From NCBI GenBank assembly GCA_026710965.1, contig JAPOQB010000746.1, forward strand, positions 1 through 62,783: DNA of 62,783 nucleotides. The letters run 5' to 3'. Positions 1 to 8,092 of this stretch are shown here, in pieces (the stretch's first letter is position 1; the number at the start of each line of letters is the position of its first letter). Made by a program: the position numbers and the translations under genes. The notes below the pieces were generated by a model. It was not told where the DNA came from, searched no databases, and was given only the letters and a program-made list of their open reading frames with translations. The stretch comes from Deltaproteobacteria bacterium (lineage in GTDB: Bacteria; Desulfobacterota; Binatia; UBA9968; JAJDTQ01).

Positions 1-19
1 GAGGCCACAAGCGCATCAG

Positions 20-232
20 TTAAGCCGAATCGGGACCGCGGACCGACCCGCGACATCTCGAACTCCAAAATCGCCAACTTTCCTCCCCTATTCGACTGTC
101 CTTGTGACCTAGTCGACCGCCGAGTCGCTTAATCTGGGTCAACAGATAGTGTGCACCGACTTTCGCCTCGAAGTAAGCTCCGGCGGGTCCGGTCGATGCC
201 GGACTATGGTTTCGTCGTGGCCTGCGGGTCAT
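20..232 (-). pseudogene. Chimeric gene fragment with an IS3 OrfA-like start
   Basis: A 70-codon frame whose first residues (MTRRPRRNHSP) resemble the N-terminus of IS3-family OrfA proteins. The next part (GPAGAYFEAKVGAHYLL) does not belong to OrfA and looks like the start of a different, larger protein. After about residue 32 the sequence becomes arginine/serine rich with no recognisable fold. I read it as a recombined remnant, not a working gene. The resemblance is from memory of the family, so confidence is low. Confidence 0.3.
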
Positions 233-278
233 CTCGGTCGTTGTGGAGAGCTAGGAAGCCTCTGGGGATTTTTGTCAA

Positions 279-683
279 GTGTTTGTGGCGCGAGGGGCGA
301 AGCCGCGCGAAGGCGACGAATATCAACCATTAGGACAGATCATCGACTACTCTGACCTGTCTGCGGAGCCAAGTGGGAGAGCACAAGAACGTCACTGCGG
401 GCCGTGCGTGACGCACACGCTGCATGACGCATACTCGTTCATCAAGACGCTGCAGCAACGCGGGCGGGACGCTGTGGGCATCGCCGGCATCGCCGACGAC
501 CGCATCGATGCCATGAAGTGGATTGGCACGGTCGAAACCGTGGACCTGGTCGATCTGCACAAGATCATGCCCAGTTCCGGGTACCACACCGTCCTGGCGC
601 ACGTTCGCTACGCCACCAAGGGCAGCAAGCAGCGGTTGATCGAGGACGCCCACCCGCAAGGATTTACATACCTGAGTGCCCAA
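279..683 (+). pseudogene. Fragment of class II glutamine amidotransferase (Ntn-hydrolase) domain
   Basis: The frame carries QQRGRDAVGIAGI, then a KWIGTVETVDLVDLH segment and HVRYATKGS followed by DAHPQ. This order matches the N-terminal glutaminase domain of PurF-type class II amidotransferases, where an N-terminal Cys releases ammonia from glutamine. A Cys (RHCGPC) lies before the domain but is not at residue 2, and the domain stops after about 120 residues. The open frame then runs on to 1121 as Ala/Gly-rich filler antisense to the neighbouring gene. No phosphoribosyltransferase part follows. I infer a decayed fragment that no longer makes an enzyme. Confidence 0.5.
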
Positions 684-689
684 GGAGGA

Positions 690-950
690 GGCTCGGCGGC
701 TTCGGTCCGGACGGCTGAGGCAAGGGGCGCGGCGGCCGCGTCTGCGGCTCCCGCGGGCCGGGCCTCGGCTCAGGGCGTGGTGGTCGCTCGGCGAACTGAG
801 GTGCGCGGGGCTTTGGACGGGGACGCTGCGGTGGCGGCCTTGGCGGCCTCGGCTGAGGTGGCGGCGTCCGCCCTTCGAGCAGACCTTCGGACCCGTCGCC
901 CGGGTTGGGCCGGGGCGGCCGGGGTCGGGGTTGCGGTCGCGGTGGTCGCC
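690..950. repeat. Low-complexity strand-skewed GC tract
   Basis: About 260 bases of simple G-rich sequence (plus strand). Read on the minus strand it would encode Pro/Arg repeats such as RPPRPEPRPGPRE; read on the plus strand, Ala/Val/Gly runs. It lies between the amidotransferase fragment and the SLATT-like gene. No gene is supported here; a proline-rich tail reached by frameshift from the adjacent gene is possible but unproven. Confidence 0.5.
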
Positions 951-1466
951 TTATTCTCCGCTGCGCTCTGCCGCCAGCGCTTCCGCCGACTGATTCTCGG
1001 CCTCCTGGATGAGGCGTTTGCTCCATCGAAGACCGGCGCGAAGCGGGGCGTTCGTCGAGTGGTACAGGGTCCTCGTGAGGGCTTCCCATTGGCGGACGGT
1101 CTCCTCCTCCGAGGCGCCTGATCGAATGTCGATGAGTAGCTTCCGCACGTCTACTTCTATCTGGTCGCAACGGTCCGAGGCCCAGATCGCCGCAGCGAAC
1201 TGCTCCGCGTGGTTCCTGGCAAGAGACCATATCGAGGTTAGAAGAGCCCCCAGCAGGAGAGTGGTACTGGCGATCACTCCCCAGCCTGTATTGGAGATCG
1301 CTCCCCAGCCCAACAGAAGCGGGGCTATCGAGGCTGCGATGGCGCCCGTTTGAATGGCGGTCCATAACCGGTCCCTGCCCGCTAGCCGGCTCGCCTCCAT
1401 CGAGAAGTACCTCGCGTTGGCGGACACTTCCTCCTTCAAGAGATTCGCCTGTTCCTCCACAGTCAT
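951..1466 (-). CDS. SLATT-like two-TM membrane protein
   Basis: 171 residues. An N-terminal helical part (about 1-30) is followed by two hydrophobic helices at about 37-58 and 62-82, then a soluble helical C-terminal half. This is the layout of SLATT-domain proteins, which in known bacterial systems are membrane effectors paired with a nucleotide-signal sensor or producer. The start is supported by AAGGAG six bases before ATG. No SMODS, SLOG, TIR or reverse-transcriptase partner is adjacent: upstream is about 200 bp without a gene and then an IS remnant. It may be an orphan effector from a dismantled defence locus. The family call rests on layout and general similarity, not on a catalytic motif. 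Confidence 0.6.
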   Translation of the reverse strand: MTVEEQANLLKEEVSANARYFSMEASRLAGRDRLWTAIQTGAIAASIAPLLLGWGAISNTGWGVIASTTLLLGALLTSIWSLARNHAEQFAAAIWASDRCDQIEVDVRKLLIDIRSGASEEETVRQWEALTRTLYHSTNAPLRAGLRWSKRLIQEAENQSAEALAAERSGE

Positions 1467-1680
1467 CGGCAGCTCCTTGCCGGCCGGACGCCGGTTCTGG
1501 TACCCTGTGCGCGGAAATCATCTGTGTCGCTCCTTGGTAGTGGCTTAGATTGCGGGTCGTCGGCTTGGGGTGCTGACGGCCCGCTCCGCATATGGATCAT
1601 CTGTCCGCGATTCCGCCTTCTTCGTCAAGGCCAGCCTGCGCAATCTTGCTAGGCCGATAGCAAACTCTCATACTTGAACC

Positions 1681-1893
1681 ATGAGCAACGAGAGAAGCAT
1701 CAGCGGTCCGTTCGGGACGTACCTCCTCGGCAAGAACAGCAAGGAGGAGTTGGAGGCTGTGTTGGAGGCCGGCCAAGCGCGCGTCGATCACTTGGAAGCG
1801 TCGCAACCTCCCCGAGACCGCCCGGCCAGCAAGCGCCCGAAGCCGAAGACCACGCGGAGCACGGCAGCCCGCCCGCCGGCGGCCATCAGGTAG
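1681..1893 (+). CDS. Hypothetical small protein, 3' end disrupted by IS1595 remnant
   Basis: A 70-codon frame starting MSNERSISGPFGTYLLGKN, acidic and helical to about residue 40, then Pro/Lys/Arg rich. The last codons run antisense into the IS1595 transposase fragment, so the native 3' end was probably replaced by the insertion. No ribosome site is evident and I do not recognise the family. Confidence 0.3.
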   Translation: MSNERSISGPFGTYLLGKNSKEELEAVLEAGQARVDHLEASQPPRDRPASKRPKPKTTRSTAARPPAAIR

Positions 1894-2160
1894 ATCGCCA
1901 TGGCCCAGGCTCGGTAGCCGAGCTTGGTGTCCTGCAGGGGCGTTCCGACCCGCACCGAGAAGCGCTTGCGGCAGTCCCGGCAACGGTGCGGCATCGAGCG
2001 GTGGGCGGCCTTCTCCTGGACGTTCTCGGAGGCGCAGTGCGGACAGCGGATGCCTGCCGGCCAGCGTTGCCGGACGAACTAAGCCTCCGCGGCAGCGTCA
2101 TCAGGGAACATCTCCTGGAGCTGCATGAGGGTGATTCCGCGCCGGAAGGAGTTGTCAGGC
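1886..2160 (-). pseudogene. IS1595-family transposase, N-terminal fragment
   Basis: Read on the minus strand from about 2160, the sequence gives MQLQEMFPDD, then an in-frame TAG where a Trp is usual, then FVRQRWPAGIRCPHC, a second Cys pair (CRDCRKRF) and VGTPLQDTKLGYRAWAMAIYLM. This is the zinc-ribbon N-terminus of IS1595-family transposases. Homology ends at about 1886, before the DDE-type catalytic domain. The premature stop plus truncation make it a pseudogene. A C-terminal fragment of the same family lies at 35600-36110 on the opposite strand. Confidence 0.75.
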
Positions 2161-2190
2161 CCGCCGCCATAGTGTCTGTCACCCTAACGA

Positions 2191-2582
2191 ATAAACAGAC
2201 AAATGTACAGTGCTCCTGCCCGACTTTCCCGACTTTCTCAGGATATTTTCGCTGCATGGAGGGCTCTCGGAAGGCCCATGTGGACTCGCGACCAGGAGAT
2301 GAAGGTGGCTTGCGCGGACTGACGCTTCATCCGGCCGCGCTTCACCATTCGGTAGAGGACGAAGGCGAGATGGGCTCCGAAGGCGATGGTTTCATCGTCG
2401 ACGTTGACGAGAGATCGGGCGCAGGTGTAACCTACGCAGTACGGAAAGGTCAGACCGCTCCCCAGGAAAGCGGTCTGATTTCGAGCCCGGCGATGCCACT
2501 CGCTGGGCTCGACCCGCTTTAGGGACCGAGGATACTTCGGGAGCTCCTCGGCGGCAAGCGTAGTTCAATGCTCGGCTTTGAG
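2191..2582. other. Gene-poor gap with an open minus-strand frame
   Basis: No complete gene is visible. On the minus strand a frame lacking an ATG is open from about 2520 to a stop near 2239 and contains VDDETIAFGAHLAFVLYRM followed by a basic stretch. It reads like protein but I cannot assign it; it may be the 3' remnant of a gene cut by the IS. Confidence 0.4.
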
Positions 2583-2834
2583 TTACGCTTTTGGGTGGTC
2601 CGCGGCCGGGTCGCACATCAGGTTATCCAACTCTAAGTGTAGGTCCCATAGGCGTAGCGGCAGAACGTCCTCTCGAATCAGAATCCCATCCGGCAAGACA
2701 TGCCCGTCGCTGACCTTGAAATGACGGCGCACCAGCGCCACTACTGCGGGGTCGAGCCCAAGCTGGTACAGGACCTCTCGCAACTCAATCGCCAACTCGG
2801 ACGCGCGGCGCTTCAATTCGTTTTGTTTTGCCAC
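2583..2834 (-). CDS. Hypothetical protein, last gene of a small-gene operon
   Basis: 83 residues from a GTG start two bases after the stop of the upstream GIY-YIG-like gene, so the two are probably coupled in translation. The first third is a charged helix (KQNELKRRASELAIELREV); the rest contains DGHVLPDGILIREDVLPL. No cysteine cluster, membrane segment or known motif is seen. Product unknown. Confidence 0.5.
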   Translation of the reverse strand: MAKQNELKRRASELAIELREVLYQLGLDPAVVALVRRHFKVSDGHVLPDGILIREDVLPLRLWDLHLELDNLMCDPAADHPKA

Positions 2835-2836
2835 GG

Positions 2837-3055
2837 CTACGTCTTGGAAGTCGGGATTCCCTTATCGTCTTGCTCATCCTCCCACTTTCTGGCCGCTTCT
2901 CGCGTGGTGGCGTTTCCGACCTGGCTGATTGAGATGGCGTTTCCGAAATCCTGACGGTGCTCTGCCAAGCGTTCTTCGAGGGGCCTGCCGGTGATGCCTG
3001 CGTAGATCACCTCGCGGTTCTTCCTGATGTGGTACTTCCTGGTAATCCGGGTCAT
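2837..3055 (-). CDS. Small GIY-YIG-like protein
   Basis: 72 residues. It opens with a Y-x-IRKNREVIYAGITGRP block and then EERLAEHRQ, the order of the GIY-YIG nuclease core (two short strands, then a helix with Arg and His). It continues with VGNATTREAARKWEDEQ. At half the size of most GIY-YIG domains and without a clear Asn-metal site, nuclease activity is uncertain. AGGAGG lies seven bases before the ATG. The same block order recurs in the protein at 34787-35104 (NGKIVYAGIT, VGRATTRQISRAWELEQ), so these are two paralogues in one window. It sits in the middle of a four-gene minus-strand operon. Confidence 0.55.
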   Translation of the reverse strand: MTRITRKYHIRKNREVIYAGITGRPLEERLAEHRQDFGNAISISQVGNATTREAARKWEDEQDDKGIPTSKT

Positions 3056-3058
3056 ACC

Positions 3059-3147
3059 TGATCCTCCTGGCCGCCGGATTTGGTGGTGGCGGTAGCCCGG
3101 AAGCTACGGATTAGGGAACGCCGGGGTCAAGTCAAGTCAAGTCTCGG
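3059..3147 (-). repeat. Leader repeat copy 1 (translation-start region)
   Basis: On the minus strand this stretch precedes the GIY-YIG-like gene and contains CCACCACCAAA, CCGGCGGCCAGGAGGATCA and the ribosome site. A near-identical stretch at 3518-3600 precedes the next gene upstream. The best-conserved ~35 bases next to the ribosome site differ by about two positions; the remainder is looser. Confidence 0.7.
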
Positions 3148-3163
3148 GCGGATCCTGCCGAGG

Positions 3164-3517
3164 TTACGCACGCTTCCGTCTCTCCTCAGCCTGCCTGATC
3201 TTCCTGACCTTGGCGAGGGCATCCCGATATTCGTTCAGCAGGGCGTGGAGCTCATCTGGTCTGAGTAGTTTTTGAGTGCGTGGCCGCGGCCCAAATGCCG
3301 CTGCGGCGCTGTCAGCACCGTAGGCAAAGCGCCCGCTTTGCTCCAGGCTCAGATCGGGGTTTCCACCCGTAAGCTCCGCGACGATCGCCCTCGCGAAGTC
3401 GTCCATATCCTTCGCCGCCTCCCGAAGCAGTTCCTTCTTCTCGGTGTACCGCTCCTTGGCCTGCTCAGCGAGAAGTAGTTCCTTCGCGCGCGCACTTTCC
3501 TGTTCTGATAGGTCCAC
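3164..3517 (-). CDS. Hypothetical helical protein
   Basis: 117 residues from a GTG start with AGGAGG four bases upstream. Rich in Glu, Lys and Ala, with long predicted helices at 1-45 and 90-117 and a Gly/Ala/Pro linker between. No known motif. It sits in a minus-strand operon (3728 to 2583) with the GIY-YIG-like gene, 108 bases upstream of it; the gap holds a copy of the leader repeat. Confidence 0.5.
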   Translation of the reverse strand: MDLSEQESARAKELLLAEQAKERYTEKKELLREAAKDMDDFARAIVAELTGGNPDLSLEQSGRFAYGADSAAAAFGPRPRTQKLLRPDELHALLNEYRDALAKVRKIRQAEERRKRA

Positions 3518-3600
3518 TGATCCTCCTGGCCGCCGGAGTTTGGTGGTGGCGGCGGCCAGGAAGTTAAGAATCAGGTAGCTTGGCGGTCAAGCCTCCCGGC
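3518..3600 (-). repeat. Leader repeat copy 2
   Basis: Second copy of the leader seen at 3059-3147, directly upstream of the 117-residue gene. It also overlaps the 3' end of the small ORF at 3564-3728, which indicates that the copy was dropped inside an existing gene. Confidence 0.65.
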
Positions 3601-3728
3601 ACGCGCGCGGTCCTGCCGAGCGGCGAGGCGCTCCGCCATGGCGGCCAACTCCGATCTAATCCGCGGATGTACGTCACATGCTCAACGAAGCTCTTGACGT
3701 GGGCGGCGGTTGTGAATGGTTGGCCCAT
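3564..3728 (-). CDS. Small ORF, probably frameshifted
   Basis: 54 codons with a good ribosome site (AGGAG, five bases before ATG). The first 23 residues (starting MGQPFTTAAHVKSFVEH) look like protein; after that the other frame (SELAAMAERLAARQDR) looks more natural. This suggests a one-base shift near 3660. It would be the first gene of the minus-strand operon. Function unknown. Confidence 0.35.
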   Translation of the reverse strand: MGQPFTTAAHVKSFVEHVTYIRGLDRSWPPWRSASPLGRTARVPGGLTAKLPDS

Positions 3729-3882
3729 GGTCACTCCTAGTCAGGCATAGAGTGTATACAATCGCGTCCACGGAGACCACACATCGGGACCTCTACCCCC
3801 CACAGGCGTTGCAGCGTAGCACGGGCGCTTCGGGTAGTGTCTCAGTTTGACTCTCGCCCGTGTTGCGTTGCGCCCCGCTGCT

Positions 3883-4872
3883 TCATGGTGTCGATGGTGG
3901 CGGCTCAGGCGTCGGCGGCTCGGGCGGCTCCGGTGGCGCTGGCTCACCAGGATCACCTGGATCTATAATGAGGGGGGCCTGAGTCTCACAACGTCTCTCG
4001 TATTCCTTGAGAGCCTCCGTGTCGTTGTCCTGGAATCTAACCGTACCATGACTCGTGTCGATCCCATAGCTCATCTGATCGACGCTCCCGATTGACGAGA
4101 AGCCGAAACGATCCTCGATTGGAAGATTTGCCCACTTGACTGGAATCTCAACCCAATCACGATCAACGATGATACCTTCGTCGTTCCTTACGAAGACATC
4201 GACCCTGGCGGCCTCGCTCCAACGGGCTTCAGAGAAATGCCGTATCTGACCGCCAACCGAGAGATGAGCATCTGTGAGACGAACTAAGTCATCTTCGTCG
4301 TAGGAATACTGCTCGTGGTACACCAATCTGGTGTTGGGGGTGAAGTCGCCCGCGCGAGCGACGACACCATGATACCTGAATTCACAAAACGTAGTGATGT
4401 GAAACAGGCCTTGGATCTCGTTTCCAGAGATCGGCTCACCTGTACAGTCCAGCAGGTGGACATAACGGTAGTCTTCTGCGATCCCTTCATCTCCGAAATC
4501 GAATGTTCCCCCGAACCGGATAGTGAACGTGACACAAGACCCATACTCGTAGGCATCGATGAAGACGTATTCACTTGGCAAACCGGAGAAGTTGTCGGTT
4601 GCGGCCGCTCGCAAGATGGAAGATCCAGCCGAGGCGGTCCGTGTGCTGGCAGCGGCAGGTGAGTTGGCTGCGTATCCTCCCCCTGGGAACACGTTCCATC
4701 TCTCAAGCAGTTCGTCGGGGCTCATGACTCTGTAAACAACAGCATCCGAGACGTTCTCTGGTTCGGGGAGGCTACTCCCGGCGGCAGTTTCATCCGGGAT
4801 TACCTCCTCGCAGCCTGACAGCATTGCGGTGACCACCAAGATCAGGGCGGTCCATCTGAGCAACAAATACAC
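3883..4872 (-). CDS. Secreted lipoprotein, family A
   Basis: 329 residues. A signal peptide (hydrophobic about 5-20) ends in lipobox LSGC (Cys near 21). The mature part is acidic, with four Cys residues that could form disulfides, and ends in a Pro/Glu/Gly-rich tail (PPEPPEPPTPEPPP). Just before the tail is GTVRFQDNDTEALKEYERRC. The lipoprotein at 27401-28414 ends with the same signature (GTVEIQDNDADAVIEYERRC), so the two are paralogues although the rest has diverged. The preceding stretch is Calx-beta-like in feel (turn-rich beta strands then DND). Probably a surface or periplasmic protein of unknown role. Confidence 0.75.
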   Translation of the reverse strand: MYLLLRWTALILVVTAMLSGCEEVIPDETAAGSSLPEPENVSDAVVYRVMSPDELLERWNVFPGGGYAANSPAAASTRTASAGSSILRAAATDNFSGLPSEYVFIDAYEYGSCVTFTIRFGGTFDFGDEGIAEDYRYVHLLDCTGEPISGNEIQGLFHITTFCEFRYHGVVARAGDFTPNTRLVYHEQYSYDEDDLVRLTDAHLSVGGQIRHFSEARWSEAARVDVFVRNDEGIIVDRDWVEIPVKWANLPIEDRFGFSSIGSVDQMSYGIDTSHGTVRFQDNDTEALKEYERRCETQAPLIIDPGDPGEPAPPEPPEPPTPEPPPSTP

Positions 4873-5094
4873 TTACGTATGCCTCCTATGGCAACCTCGG
4901 GCCGAGCTGGTGTGGAGGCAAGTGGTGTGCTGGTGAGAAGCGTGGGCGCTGGTGCTGCTGCCGGCTATGTGGTGCCCGGCCTTAAGGTATTCCCATCGCA
5001 TTGACAGACCATCAAGGGATCCCGTCGTCACGGACGCCTCGTATCTTACGCCAGTCGACAAACCACAGCCGCGCGGTTCGAGGCTTATGTTTCC

Positions 5095-5631
5095 TTATGA
5101 GGTGGGGCTCATGATCACGTTGACGGAGTCATCATCAAGCATGAACCAGTCGCCGGTAGCCGCATCCACTATGAGCGGGACGAGACCGCCAAGTATGTCC
5201 AAGATGACCCAACCGATACCTACCGATCTGGATACTTGGTAGGTTTTGTCCCTGTAGCCGTCCTTGCGGAAGGTAATCGCATGCTCTTTCCTGACGGACA
5301 GGTCTACGCTGACGGGAGTCTCTCCAACATAGTTGCCGTTGACATAAACTGAAGCCCCCTCGGGGTTGGAGGCAACATCGACGGAAGGCGTCTTGTCGTT
5401 GAACAGGGTAGCGCAGCCGCTCAACGCGGCGAACGCTATCAGCACTACCGCGATTTGCAACCAACGCGATGGGGCCGAGTCCCCTGAGGGGTGGGGCGCC
5501 GGGGTTCTTGTCAGTCCGCGCCAGCGGGCCGGTCGGCGGCGCGGTTGCGTTCTGGCTTCGGGGCTGGCGATCCGCGCGGTGCGGGTGTCCGCAGGCTTCA
5601 TCAGGTGTGACCTCTTGATGTCGCCCGGCAA
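5095..5631 (-). CDS. PEGA-domain lipoprotein
   Basis: As an open frame 178 residues, but the signal peptide (WLQIAVVLIAFAALSGC) starts near residue 57, so translation probably begins downstream of the listed start at a non-ATG codon or the protein has an unusual Arg-rich N-extension. The mature part holds a PEGA repeat (SNPEGASVYVNGNYVGETP ... DLSVRKEHAITFRKDGY), a small beta fold common in surface proteins. A hydrophobic stretch (WVILDILGGLVPLIVDA) follows, then DWFMLDDDSVNV. Anchored in a membrane facing outward; role unknown. Confidence 0.75.
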   Translation of the reverse strand: MPGDIKRSHLMKPADTRTARIASPEARTQPRRRPARWRGLTRTPAPHPSGDSAPSRWLQIAVVLIAFAALSGCATLFNDKTPSVDVASNPEGASVYVNGNYVGETPVSVDLSVRKEHAITFRKDGYRDKTYQVSRSVGIGWVILDILGGLVPLIVDAATGDWFMLDDDSVNVIMSPTS

Positions 5632-6912
5632 GGTGCCGGGCCGCTTTCACGATGCTACTCAGAACTGATTGTTGAAGACCGGCTTAAGGGTCACGCGGGT
5701 GTCAGCCTGCGCCGGAGATGTTCTATCACCAAGCGGCCGGGGCCTGTTCACACACCAATCTTCAACTACGACACCGCGTAGGCAAGATTCTACCAGACGA
5801 AGGCACACGAAAGCAAGGTCCAATCAGCAAGTATAGTGGACTGTGTGTGAATAAATGGATCTATAATGGGGATTTTTTGTGGACATCCCGGGATGGCCCT
5901 CCCACTCGCGGCCCTCGCCCGATCGGAGTGGGATCCTGGCCCCCGTGCCCGCCTATCAATTCTGAAAATCCGAAATCCCGCGCAGGCGGGGGCGCGGGGT
6001 GTCGCGCTCTCACGCGCTGCCGGGGTGCGGGAACTGGCGGGCGGGGCGGGGTGGGGTGCCGGGGGTCCCTGAGCCATCGGCGCGGGCCGGCTCGGCAGTC
6101 TGGCCGGTCGGCGGCGGACCAGACGGCGACGCCATGCCCGGATTGAGGGCTGCGAGGCGGGCCCGTCGAGCGGCGCGCGCCGCTCGGAGCGCCGATGGGC
6201 GTTTACTGGCGGCTGCGCGGAGTGCGTCGCAGGCCACGACGGCGGCTGCGCGCCCTGCGACCGTGCCGGAGGCCGATCCGAGCAGGCCAACAGGCCGGTC
6301 GAGCGCCGAACCGGGTCACGACCGGGCCGGTCGGGCCTGATCGGGGGTGCCGATGGCGGCGGATTGGCGGCTGAGCGCCCTGTGAAGGGCCGGAGCCGGT
6401 GCGGATACCGCCTCGTTGGCGGTTGAGCGGGTGGCGCGGGGTGCCGGCGGGCTCATGGCGCGGGTCGCGGACCGACTGGTGACGGTCGGGTGCCCGCCCC
6501 AGGACATCGCCGACGGCGCGGGTCCGGCAAAGGTTGGAGTCGAGGCCGACCGGCCTACCTGCAGGAGGTATGCGCAGCCCTCGGTGTGGGTGACGGCGGC
6601 CAAGGCGCGGACGCGGACACAGCGAAGCGAGGTCGGGGTTGACCGTATGCGCGTCAACGGGTGCGGGCGGCGACCGGCGAGCCACATGGGTGGGAGTGCG
6701 CCTTGGCGCCGACCGGACGGCGGACCGGCAGGCGGAGAACGGAGCCCGCCCGTGGTCGATTGACGCGCGTGCACGTCACGCGGAGGCCGGCGAGCAGGCC
6801 AAGGGTGGCGGAGTCCTGATCGAGCCGGCCGGGAAGGGCGGGATGGTCCTCCCGGCGAAAGGAGTGCGGTAGAGGGGCAGGAACGGGCGGCGAAAAAAGT
6901 TGCGGGAGGCGG
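5632..6912. other. 1.3 kb without a supportable gene
   Basis: Long overlapping open frames occur on both strands but all are Arg/Ala/Gly/Pro-rich products of high GC, with no domain and no ribosome site. Two features stand out: TATAAT at 5862-5867 followed by an AT-rich patch (gattttttgt), and a perfect 20-base palindrome at 6167-6186 (CGAGCGGCGC/GCGCCGCTCG). This stretch borders the integrated replicon and may hold one of its ends. Confidence 0.5.
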
Positions 6913-6941
6913 TTGACTATACTGGAACGATTGTTCATTAT
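6913..6941 (+). promoter_or_regulatory. Putative sigma70-type promoter of the replicon's left operon
   Basis: TTGACT, a 17-base spacer and CATTAT lie about 75 bases before the first ATG of the operon, in the only AT-rich stretch of the neighbourhood. The -10 hexamer matches four of six positions. Assigned by eye only. Confidence 0.45.
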
Positions 6942-7015
6942 ATGTAACTACAATGTTTGTTATCGCAAGTAACAGGGCGGCCCAACCACACCACCACCGC
7001 CCTCAGGAGGTCATC

Positions 7016-7480
7016 ATGAGGACTGTTTGGATCGAACCCGCCGACGTCACCGGCGACCACTGCGAGCCCGGACGCTTGGTGCACGCGGCCCGCCCGCTCT
7101 CGGATTGGTGCCTGCGCGCTGACGACGGAGACGAGCCGATCCCGACCGGCACGCCGCTAGAGATCATCGAGCAGCGCCCGTGGGGCAAGGCGATGGCTCG
7201 GGAAGCGCACGGGGCTGCACGCCGACCTTGCGGGGGACGCGCTCGCACCGGTGGAGGCGACGACGTGACGCCGGCCGGGGCGATGGCGCGCGATGGGATC
7301 GACCCGGATTGCAGCGACTGTCAGGACGCGGTGTACGAGGCCGTGGCGCAGAACCCGGCCCTGAGGGCGGCGGCGGACGCGGTGATGGCGGACGCGATGC
7401 GCGGATGGAGGGCGCGCGCGGCCCGCGCCAAGGATGGGCGGGAGCCGATGCCGGCCGTCGCCTTCGAAGCGGCGAGCTGA
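7016..7480 (+). CDS. Hypothetical protein, first gene of integrase operon
   Basis: 154 residues using the ATG preceded by CAGGAGGTCATC; an in-frame ATG at 6953 lacks a ribosome site. A CSDCQDAVYEAV motif occurs mid-protein and the C-terminal half is Ala/Arg-rich and helical. The stop overlaps the next start (TGATG). No family recognised. Its position upstream of the recombinase suggests an accessory or regulatory role in the mobile element; that is inference. Confidence 0.5.
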   Translation: MRTVWIEPADVTGDHCEPGRLVHAARPLSDWCLRADDGDEPIPTGTPLEIIEQRPWGKAMAREAHGAARRPCGGRARTGGGDDVTPAGAMARDGIDPDCSDCQDAVYEAVAQNPALRAAADAVMADAMRGWRARAARAKDGREPMPAVAFEAAS

Positions 7481-7614
7481 TGGCGAGGGCGAGCATTCAG
7501 AGGGACGGTCGGGCAGGTCCGGCCGTCCCCGATGTCCACGATGGGCCGCCGATCAACGTGGCCCTGCTGATGCAGTTGCGCGAGAGCGCATGGAGGCACC
7601 CCCATGCCGGGTAG
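7480..7614 (+). CDS. Tiny ORF in integrase operon
   Basis: 44 codons from an ATG overlapping the previous stop, and its own end overlaps the next ATG by 11 bases. Such tight coupling on both sides supports it as a real small gene. The sequence (GRAGPAVPDVHDGPPIN) has no recognisable motif. Confidence 0.4.
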   Translation: MARASIQRDGRAGPAVPDVHDGPPINVALLMQLRESAWRHPHAG

Positions 7615-8092
7615 CGTGCGGATCGACCGGTTCATCGCCGACTCGCAGGCGCCGGCGCTCGGGTTGTACCTGACCAGGACCGCGAACGGCATCGCCTACG
7701 ACGTGTGCCGCGCAGAGACCGGCGAGCGGGTGTTCTGCGGCAATCGCTTTCAGGTGAGCCTGTGGCTGCGCGGCTACGCGGCGAACGTGGCGACCATGCC
7801 GCCGCGCCCGCTGGTCGAGGCCATCGAGCACCTGGACGGCGTGCTCGACGACGATGCCGCCGGCAACGGCAAGGTGCTCGATGCGGCGATAGAGGTTGCG
7901 CGCGTGTACCGCGATGACGTGGTGCATGCGCCGCCGTCGTGGCGTTGCGCGCGCTGCGGCACCGCGGGCGTGGAACTGATCGACAACGGATGGCTGTGCG
8001 GGGCCATGTGCGGCGGGTGCGCCGAGCACGGCATGAAGACCATCGAGGCCGACCTGCGCGCCATCCGCTCCCATCAGGGGGCCGCGTCGTGA
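7604..8092 (+). CDS. Hypothetical protein with zinc-ribbon-like Cys pairs
   Basis: 162 residues. The N-terminal half has a small beta/alpha pattern (LGLYLTRTANGIAYDVCRAE). The C-terminal part has WRCARCGTAGVELIDNGWLC followed by GAMCGGC: two or three CxxC-type pairs suited to bind zinc. It ends with a GTGA overlap into the recombinase gene, so expression is probably coupled. It could be a DNA-binding accessory factor such as an excisionase, but it is not a typical one. Confidence 0.5.
   Translation: MPGSVRIDRFIADSQAPALGLYLTRTANGIAYDVCRAETGERVFCGNRFQVSLWLRGYAANVATMPPRPLVEAIEHLDGVLDDDAAGNGKVLDAAIEVARVYRDDVVHAPPSWRCARCGTAGVELIDNGWLCGAMCGGCAEHGMKTIEADLRAIRSHQGAAS

Noticed and set aside
664-1521. 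285-codon Pro/Arg-rich minus-strand ORF
   Set aside because: Overlaps the SLATT-like gene in another frame; the composition is what high-GC antisense gives, and there is no ribosome site or motif.
5718-6774. Several overlapping 100-160-codon ORFs on both strands
   Set aside because: Mutually overlapping, Arg/Ala/Pro-rich, no motif, no ribosome site; typical of random high-GC sequence.
7939-8088. N-terminal extension of the integrase frame
   Set aside because: It is antisense-like filler overlapping the upstream gene; GTG 8089 with a GTGA overlap gives a normal-sized recombinase.
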